The translations under genes and the position numbers were made by a program. Below are positions 6,628 to 10,765 of a DNA stretch of 10,765 bases, piece by piece. Where the stretch lies: NCBI GenBank assembly GCA_021805625.1, contig JAJZEU010000062.1, forward strand, positions 1 through 10,765, given 5' to 3'. Under the pieces are notes generated by a model. That model saw only the letters and a list, made by a program, of their open reading frames with translations. It had not been told where the DNA came from and did no database searches. This DNA comes from Microcaldota archaeon. GTDB lineage: Archaea; Micrarchaeota; Micrarchaeia; Micrarchaeales; CABMGC01. Within the stretch, counting starts at the first letter, position 1. The number at the start of each line of letters is the position of its first letter.

Positions 6628-7206
6628 CTAAGAAAGAATTAGTCTAAGAAAGTACGCAAGCTCGTCCCTTACCCTGTCGCTGCTGCTTGAGTGTATTGAA
6701 TTCTGGTATATGTTTGGAAACTGGGGCATGACACGGTCCTTGGCGTATAGATCTCCTCTTATCGTATTCGTCTGGGCCTTTGACGGGTCCGTGAAGCCGA
6801 CAATCTGATTCAATTTGGATACTACGTCCTTTCCAGTAACTAGGAATATCTCAACCTCAGTAGAAGTCATGAAAGCGACGATCTCGGGGTAGTATGGCTT
6901 TCCGATGTGTGCATGGTAAAGGAAATCAATGTCTTCTTGGATCAGCCTTCTCCTTGCTAACACTATCACATCAAACCCGAGCCCCTCAATTCTTGAATAT
7001 ATCGCATCTTCAAGACCTCTTGTCGTCGCGTCTGGTTTTATTATGCCAAGCGTTACATCAGAGTCTATGCATATCTCTCTTTGTACGCCCTGTCTTGTGG
7101 TAAGCGTAAATGTTTGCCTGTCATTGTCCCCGGTGCGTAGTTCCGAAACAATCGAAGGCGGCGCACCAATGCTATTTGCCTGAACTTCTGGCAATCTTAT
7201 CCTCAT
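6628..7206 (-). CDS. ndk: Divergent nucleoside diphosphate kinase with N-terminal extension
   Basis: 192 residues from ATG 7206, numbered so here. NDP kinase passes the gamma-phosphate of ATP to NDPs through a phosphohistidine. The NDK core begins near residue 52: TLGIIKPDA (K57), the Y97-x2-H-x2-KP segment, TDP, TIRGD (R150), then N169-S-I-H172 with the catalytic His. The core is unusual. The family's GSDS after the His is SSSS here, the arginine before the G-x-T-(N/D)-P turn (R88 in human NDK) appears replaced, and the loop between TIRGD and the His is longer. About 50 extra N-terminal residues have no recognised domain. TTG 7233 opens a longer version, but a TATA box at 7251-7259 predicts transcription from about 7227, which favours ATG. 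First gene of a four-gene operon. Confidence 0.87.
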   Translation of the reverse strand: MRIRLPEVQANSIGAPPSIVSELRTGDNDRQTFTLTTRQGVQREICIDSDVTLGIIKPDATTRGLEDAIYSRIEGLGFDVIVLARRRLIQEDIDFLYHAHIGKPYYPEIVAFMTSTEVEIFLVTGKDVVSKLNQIVGFTDPSKAQTNTIRGDLYAKDRVMPQFPNIYQNSIHSSSSDRVRDELAYFLRLILS

Positions 7207-7250
7207 ACATCTCGTACCTTTTGTATAAACCAACTTTACGCCGTATACAG

Positions 7251-7259
7251 TATTTAAGC
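7251..7259 (-). promoter_or_regulatory. TATA box for the ndk operon
   Basis: GCTTAAATA on the minus strand. At the standard spacing transcription would start near 7227, about 20 nt before ATG 7206 and downstream of the alternative TTG 7233. No further promoter-like gap exists down to 4033, so all four genes probably share it. Confidence 0.5.
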
Positions 7260-7334
7260 TTTACCTATGAAAAAGTAACACTTTAATAATCTTACAGCTT
7301 CGAGGACAGGATTTTCGCGCGTTTTTAAACTGAC

Positions 7335-7425
7335 GTCTTGGTAGTGTAGTGGTCCAGCATGCAAGCCTGTCAACACTGTTTGTGGCAGATCGTTTGCGAC
7401 CCGGGTTCGAATCCCGGCTGAGGAG
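7335..7425 (+). tRNA. Second tRNA-Asp(GUC), intron-containing, with degraded acceptor stem
   Basis: The D arm, anticodon loop, variable loop and T arm match the tRNA at 2992-3064 almost base for base. The anticodon GTC is at 7369-7371 and an 18-nt intron follows position 37. The anticodon stem CAAGC/GTTTG pairs. The acceptor stem is poor: GTCTTGG (7335-7341) against CTGAGGA (7418-7424) gives three G-U pairs and a G1-A72 mismatch. The discriminator G7425 fits Asp. No TATA box is seen near -28 (an AT-rich TTTTTAAAC sits only about 10 nt upstream) and no T-run follows. It could be a decaying duplicate or a divergent functional gene; the intact splicing motif argues against long decay. Confidence 0.8.
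7373..7390 (+). other. 18-nt tRNA-Asp intron with canonical bulge-helix-bulge
   Basis: ACACTGTTTGTGGCAGAT is inserted after position 37. CTGT (7367-7370) pairs with GCAG (7385-7388) as the 4-bp central helix. The three-base bulges are 7371-7373 and 7389-7391. The inner helix CAC/GTG (7374-7376 with 7382-7384) closes a 5-nt loop. Cutting both bulges after their second base restores the loop CTGTCAC. Confidence 0.85.
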
Positions 7426-7483
7426 CTTGCACTTAGGGGAGATTTTCTGAAGATTTATTGCGGTCAAACTATTTAATGGGCAC

Positions 7484-7491
7484 ATTTAAAG
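7484..7491 (+). promoter_or_regulatory. TATA box for the CBS-domain gene
   Basis: ATTTAAAG, centred about 27 nt before 7514, predicts a transcript starting 5-10 nt before ATG 7522. This favours that ATG over the in-frame TTG at 7513. Confidence 0.45.
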
Positions 7492-7521
7492 TTTTACCAA
7501 ACACACTTCCTATTGAGGGTT

Positions 7522-7977
7522 ATGTACTCTGATACGCGTTCGCTTGTCGCGAATGATGTTATGAGCTTTCCGGTGATAATCGGGAGGGAGAAGGACAGAA
7601 TAAGGAGCATAGCCTCAAAGATGAAGAAGTTCAACATAAGTGCCGTTGTGATAGCTGACGGAGAAAACAAACCTGTGGGGATTGTGACCAACGGAGACAT
7701 AGTGGAAAGGCTTGTCTCAAAAAAGAGAGGCTTGCTTTTCACGAAGGCAAAGGACGCCATGACGAAACCCGTGATAACCATCAGAAAGGAGACGAGGATT
7801 GATGAAGCTGCAAAGCTGATGGTAAGCAAGAAGGTCAAAAGGCTCTGCGTCGTGGACGAGAAGGGCATCTTGACGGGAATTGTTACGGAAGGGGACATAG
7901 TGAAGAATGCGAGCTACCTGATAGACGTCCTTAAGGCCATGATAGATACAGGTTACGTAAATGAGGATAAGTTGTAG
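7522..7977 (+). CDS. Two-CBS-domain protein
   Basis: 151 residues from ATG 7522. It consists almost wholly of a CBS pair: CBS1 about 13-66 ending GIVTNGDIV, CBS2 about 80-128 ending GIVTEGDIV. The G-h-x-T-x-x-D ends match the ribose/phosphate-binding motif of adenine-nucleotide-binding CBS pairs. No catalytic, DNA-binding or membrane domain is attached, so it is probably a small sensor of adenine nucleotides acting on an unknown partner; stand-alone CBS pairs are common in archaea and mostly uncharacterised. GAGGG (7515-7519) sits unusually close to the ATG, and TTG 7513 would add three residues. The stop codon abuts the aIF1 stop on the opposite strand with no base between. Confidence 0.9.
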   Translation: MYSDTRSLVANDVMSFPVIIGREKDRIRSIASKMKKFNISAVVIADGENKPVGIVTNGDIVERLVSKKRGLLFTKAKDAMTKPVITIRKETRIDEAAKLMVSKKVKRLCVVDEKGILTGIVTEGDIVKNASYLIDVLKAMIDTGYVNEDKL

Positions 7978-8283
7978 CTATATGACATCTATGCTCTCTT
8001 CATTGTAGCCGAGCGAAACCAGCATCTTTTTTACGAGGTCCTTATTGCCCCCCTGTAGCTCTATTACCCCGTTCTTGTATGTGCCTCCGCACGCCAAAAT
8101 CCTTTTTAGCTCCTTTGCTGTTTTTTCGAGCTCGTCGCCTGCAAGCCCCTCTACAACTACCATGTACTTCCTGAACTTCTTCTTCTCAGTGCTAATCTTT
8201 ATTCTCCTGGTGGTCTCCTTGTCGAGGACATCGCACACACAGAGCTCTTTCGGCAGGCCGCACTTGGGGCATACTTCAGGCAT
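7978..8283 (-). CDS. Translation initiation factor aIF1 (SUI1/eIF1 family)
   Basis: 101 residues, the usual archaeal length. The N-terminus has a zinc-ribbon-like cysteine set C5, C8, C15 and C17 (CPKCG...CVCD). The SUI1 fold follows (about 28-101), with the conserved LACGGTYKNGVIELQG segment near 63-78. aIF1 binds the 30S subunit near the P site and enforces start-codon selection. The ATG overlaps the L29 TAA by one base (TAATG), and GGGGTG about 12 nt upstream inside L29 can serve as ribosome-binding site. In many archaea this position in the S10 operon is followed by the RNase P protein gene rnp1 and S17; here the operon ends instead. Confidence 0.96.
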   Translation of the reverse strand: MPEVCPKCGLPKELCVCDVLDKETTRRIKISTEKKKFRKYMVVVEGLAGDELEKTAKELKRILACGGTYKNGVIELQGGNKDLVKKMLVSLGYNEESIDVI

Positions 8284-8480
8284 TAGTTTTGCACACCCCT
8301 CTCCTTCAAAAGAGTATTGATCTGCGCAATGGTGCGCCGCATTTCCCTAAGCTTGATCTTTTTGCTTGCTACGCCTGTTGAAGCTACCTTCCTCTTCTCT
8401 ATGCTGAGGTTAAGCGTTAGTTCGTTGAGCCTGCTCTTCAGTGTCTCATTAGGCAGTGCGCGCAGGTCGTTTATCTTCAT
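8283..8480 (-). CDS. rpmC: 50S ribosomal protein L29 (uL29)
   Basis: 65 residues, two-helix L29 fold: MKINDLRALP at the start, then LNELTLNLSIEK and a Lys/Arg-rich second helix. L29 sits beside the polypeptide exit on the large subunit. ATG 8480 is preferred because GGATGA lies 6 nt upstream; ATG 8489 would add three residues (MIV) but has no suitably spaced site. A 36-nt gap from S3 holds a strong TATA-like sequence. The stop overlaps the aIF1 start by one base. Confidence 0.94.
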   Translation of the reverse strand: MKINDLRALPNETLKSRLNELTLNLSIEKRKVASTGVASKKIKLREMRRTIAQINTLLKERGVQN

Positions 8481-8504
8481 AACTATCATCCTTATGGTCG
8501 AACT

Positions 8505-8516
8505 GATATTTATAGT
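8505..8516 (-). promoter_or_regulatory. Possible internal promoter before L29-aIF1
   Basis: The S3-L29 gap reads ACTATAAATATC on the minus strand, a strong match to an archaeal TATA box. It is centred about 30 nt before ATG 8480, so it could drive a short-leader L29-aIF1 transcript in addition to operon read-through. Confidence 0.45.
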
Positions 8517-9143
8517 TTACTTTGCTGCGGCTATATTCCTCGGAAGCTCTATCTCCCTTATCTCTCTGTCTGGGAATTTCGTGCCTGGCTGCACTATCCT
8601 TACCACTATGCCTATGGCACCATACTTTGGGTATGCGGTTATCTTTGCCTCATCGACCAGTTTCGTAGAGTCGCCGGACTTCGGCAGATAGCCCAGCCTG
8701 AGCTTTATCTGCCTGGCCTTTGCACCCTTCGCTGCCAGCTTACCGGATGCTATTATCTCTGCCCCCAAAGCGCCGTTGATCATGACGTCCTTGATTGCTG
8801 AGTGGAGCAGGCGCCTTGCGTTTATGCCCCTTTCCAGGGAGTCTGAGATGTACTTCGCTATGAGCCTTGGCTCGAGCTTAGGATTTTCTATCTCCGAAAC
8901 GCTTATTTGGGGGTTTTCTATGTGGAATTTGTTCTTCAGGGTTTCGGTCAGGTCGTTGATCGTTTGACCCCCTCTGCCTATAACCCTTCCGGGATTGGTC
9001 ACGTATACCACAATCCTCGTTATCATCGGTGTCTTCTGGATGATGACTCTAGAAAAGCCAGCTCTGTTCAGCGCCTTCTCTAGATATCTCGATATCCTGA
9101 GCTTGACAGTTGCATCCTCTATGAATTTCTTCTCACTTACCAT
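8517..9143 (-). CDS. rpsC: 30S ribosomal protein S3 (uS3)
   Basis: 208 residues, archaeal-type uS3. The N-terminal KH domain has its GxxG loop at VIGRGG (54-59); the C-terminal domain (about 110-200) includes the Lys/Arg-rich KGAKARQIKLRLGYLPKSGD stretch. S3 forms part of the mRNA entry site on the small-subunit head. ATG 9143 follows the L22 TGA after 4 nt, so translation is probably coupled. No C-terminal extension is present. Confidence 0.97.
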   Translation of the reverse strand: MVSEKKFIEDATVKLRISRYLEKALNRAGFSRVIIQKTPMITRIVVYVTNPGRVIGRGGQTINDLTETLKNKFHIENPQISVSEIENPKLEPRLIAKYISDSLERGINARRLLHSAIKDVMINGALGAEIIASGKLAAKGAKARQIKLRLGYLPKSGDSTKLVDEAKITAYPKYGAIGIVVRIVQPGTKFPDREIREIELPRNIAAAK

Positions 9144-9147
9144 TGCA

Positions 9148-9780
9148 TCATGCCTTTACCTTCTCTTTCTCCTTTTCTGGCTTCTTCTCTTTTTTCTGAG
9201 GCTGCAGTTTCTCCACTTTCTTTGCAGGCTGAGGGCCTTCCTTCCCTTTCATCGCCTGATTCTTCTTTATGAAGTATTTCATGTTCTTTGTCAGCTCCTT
9301 TTCGGTGCCGTCCGCAAGCCCTATCTCGACCTTTGCATACTCTAGGTCGCTGTGCATCATCGCCGCCCTTCCGTACATGCCTCTACCCCATGCCAGGGAG
9401 CCCTTTGACGGATACCTTCTCTCTATGTGTGTCTTGTTCGCCGCAGCGTGTATTATGTACATGTCCTGGCCCGACCTGCCTCTGCTGTCTGCATTGGCCA
9501 TGGCGTTGACGAGCACGCTTCTTACCTCGTTTGCCGCCTTTACAGGATATGCGCCTTTCGTGCCTCCGAGTTCGTGCCTCGCGCCCATGCGCTTGTTGTG
9601 CCTCCTGTACGGCACGGGAGCTTCCATCGCTATGAAGCGGTCTATGGCTTCAAGCGCCGCTGACGCTTTTTTGTACCTGATGAAATCGCACACTGCGGAC
9701 ATGTCCTTGTAGCTGGCGTTTATCTCAGATTTCTGCGCAAATATGAAAGGCGCCTTGTTCATGTTGAATGAGTACTCCAT
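9148..9780 (-). CDS. rplV: 50S ribosomal protein L22 (uL22) with long charged tail
   Basis: 210 residues. The globular domain (1-about 170) includes GTKGAYPVKAANEV (73-86) and the extended hairpin around RRYPSKGSLAWGRG (121-134) that lines the exit tunnel. Archaeal uL22 is usually about 150-160 residues; the remainder (about 172-210) is a low-complexity Lys/Glu/Pro/Gln tail, probably disordered and RNA-contacting. The ATG shares its A with the TAA of S19 (TAATG). Confidence 0.96.
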   Translation of the reverse strand: MEYSFNMNKAPFIFAQKSEINASYKDMSAVCDFIRYKKASAALEAIDRFIAMEAPVPYRRHNKRMGARHELGGTKGAYPVKAANEVRSVLVNAMANADSRGRSGQDMYIIHAAANKTHIERRYPSKGSLAWGRGMYGRAAMMHSDLEYAKVEIGLADGTEKELTKNMKYFIKKNQAMKGKEGPQPAKKVEKLQPQKKEKKPEKEKEKVKA

Positions 9781-10169
9781 TATTTCACCGATAGGAACTT
9801 GCTTCCTCTCGTTGCCCTTATTCCCGGGGCCGAATGCAACACGCGCTTTGTAGTGAACACAAACTCTCCCAGCCTGTGGCCAAGCATCTCAGGAGTTATG
9901 TAAAGGTCTTTGAATTCCTTGCCGTTGTGCACCGCGAACTTCATGCCAACCCATGACGGGAGTATGACGGCTTCGCGTATCTGCGTTTTCACAAGCTGCT
10001 TGCCTGCCTTCTTCGCCTTGTCCACTTTTGCGATGAGCGCCTTGTAGCTTATCCCCATTCTCTTTATTGAGCGCCTTTGTCTTGACTTCAGCAGTTTGGC
10101 GAAGTCCGATATGCTGAGTGCCTGCAGCTCTTCCAGCGACTTTCCTCTGAATGCAAATGTCCTAGCCAT
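9780..10169 (-). CDS. rpsS: 30S ribosomal protein S19 (uS19)
   Basis: 129 residues from ATG 10169, the usual archaeal length. The N-terminal region is archaeal-type (MARTFAFRGKSLEEL). The conserved S19 core runs from about residue 70: VKTQIREAVILPSWVG, then VHNGKEF and the closing HRLGEFVFTT. uS19 lies on the small-subunit head and contacts S13. The frame stays open upstream to 10298, but that part overlaps L2 and is unlike S19. ATG 10169 follows the L2 TGA after one base, with GAGAGGATG just before it as ribosome-binding site. Confidence 0.96.
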   Translation of the reverse strand: MARTFAFRGKSLEELQALSISDFAKLLKSRQRRSIKRMGISYKALIAKVDKAKKAGKQLVKTQIREAVILPSWVGMKFAVHNGKEFKDLYITPEMLGHRLGEFVFTTKRVLHSAPGIRATRGSKFLSVK

Positions 10170-10170
10170 T

Positions 10171-10765
10171 TCATCCTCTCTTCTTCCTTCCTGTTCTCCT
10201 TGCCGCGATATGTCCGACTTTCGCTCCCGGAGGCGCGTGCCTCGACACCATGCTTGACGTCCCCTTGTGATGCTGTTTGCCTCCGAATGGGTGGTCAACC
10301 GGATTCATTTTTACGCCGCGGTTGTGGGGCCATAACGCATTCGTAGCGTGCTTGATGTAGTAGTTCCTTCCTGCTTTGAGTATGGGCATCATCTCCATGC
10401 CCCCTCCAGCCACTACGCCTATCTCTGCCCTGCAGTTTGGATTTATGTTAATCATCATCTTTGAAGGCATGAGTAGAGTCACATATGAATCGGAATGTGA
10501 GACTATCGTGGCGTAGTTTCCTGCTGCCCTTACGTACCTGCCTCCGTCGCCAGGTATGGCTTCTACGTTGTAAATGAACATTCCATCGGGGATCTTCTGC
10601 AGCGGAATTATGCTGCCACGCGTTATTGCTGCACTTGCACCCTCCTGTATCCTATCTCCGACCTTCATGCCTTCTGGAGCGAGAAGGACTGCCTCTGATT
10701 TGTCATCGTACTTTATCCTCATCAGAGGTGCGGTGTGACCCGGGCCGACTAGGATTTCCATTACC
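10171..10765 (-). CDS. rplB: 50S ribosomal protein L2 (uL2), partial at right edge
   Basis: The C-terminal 198 residues of archaeal-type L2, which is normally about 240. The frame is open to the edge, and ATG 10761 is internal (the codon before it is GTA), so the N-terminal 40 or so residues lie outside the window. Seen: PGHTAPLMRI, APEGMKVGD, NVEAIPGDGGRYVRAAG, IGVVAGGG, VDHPFGG and SRHAPPGAKVGHIAARRTG near the C-terminus. L2 contacts 23S rRNA near the peptidyl transferase centre. In archaea L3, L4 and L23 usually precede L2. Confidence 0.96.
   Translation of the reverse strand, partial: VMEILVGPGHTAPLMRIKYDDKSEAVLLAPEGMKVGDRIQEGASAAITRGSIIPLQKIPDGMFIYNVEAIPGDGGRYVRAAGNYATIVSHSDSYVTLLMPSKMMININPNCRAEIGVVAGGGMEMMPILKAGRNYYIKHATNALWPHNRGVKMNPVDHPFGGKQHHKGTSSMVSRHAPPGAKVGHIAARRTGRKKRG

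Noticed and set aside
9269..9712. 147-codon plus-strand open frame
   Set aside because: It is a shadow of the L22 gene on the opposite strand.
9780..10298. Longer S19 starting at 10298
   Set aside because: The extra 43 residues are encoded inside the L2 C-terminus and are unlike S19; ATG 10169 has a ribosome-binding site and gives the normal length.
1..10765. CRISPR array, insertion sequence or integrase
   Set aside because: No regularly spaced repeats, no transposase or recombinase motifs and no terminal inverted repeats were found. The tRNA-Asp duplication is the only sizeable repeat.

Overview
This window is archaeal chromosomal DNA. The evidence is the archaeal-type ribosomal proteins (L2, S19 and L22 in archaeal S10-operon order), an aIF1/SUI1 protein with an N-terminal zinc ribbon, TATA-box promoters about 26-30 nt upstream of starts, very short leaders, GTG/TTG starts, and tRNA genes without encoded CCA, two of which carry introns at position 37/38. 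The compact layout (overlapping and abutting genes), a truncated S10 operon and divergent housekeeping enzymes would suit a small-genome DPANN lineage such as Micrarchaeota, but that placement is inference.

Layout, left to right. Positions 1-1684 (-): 5' part of a polytopic membrane AAA+ ATPase gene that runs off the left edge. 1804-1910 (+): intron-containing tRNA-Tyr(GUA). 1923-2930 (-): zinc-dependent alcohol dehydrogenase. 2992-3064 (+): intronless tRNA-Asp(GUC). 3107-3625 (+): pyrE. 3665-4009 (+): a remnant of an asparaginyl/aspartyl-tRNA synthetase gene with no start codon, cut at both ends. 4033-7206 (-): a tight four-gene operon, transcribed in the order divergent NDP kinase, HAD-like protein with an altered nucleophile motif, Nudix-nucleotidyltransferase fusion, kinase-like protein with an altered catalytic loop. 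7335-7425 (+): a second tRNA-Asp(GUC) gene with an 18-nt intron but a damaged acceptor stem and no evident promoter. 7522-7977 (+): two-CBS-domain protein whose stop codon abuts the stop of the convergent aIF1 gene. 7978-10765 (-): the end of the S10 ribosomal operon, L2 (partial), S19, L22, S3, L29 and aIF1.

The right third is core translation machinery with strongly coupled cistrons. The middle block (about 3.0-7.4 kb) is the unusual part. It is bracketed by two tRNA-Asp copies in direct orientation, contains a dead aminoacyl-tRNA synthetase fragment, and carries an operon of nucleotide and phosphate-transfer folds in which several canonical catalytic residues are replaced. That operon is the best candidate for an undescribed system here, but no function beyond fold-level chemistry can be read from the sequence.
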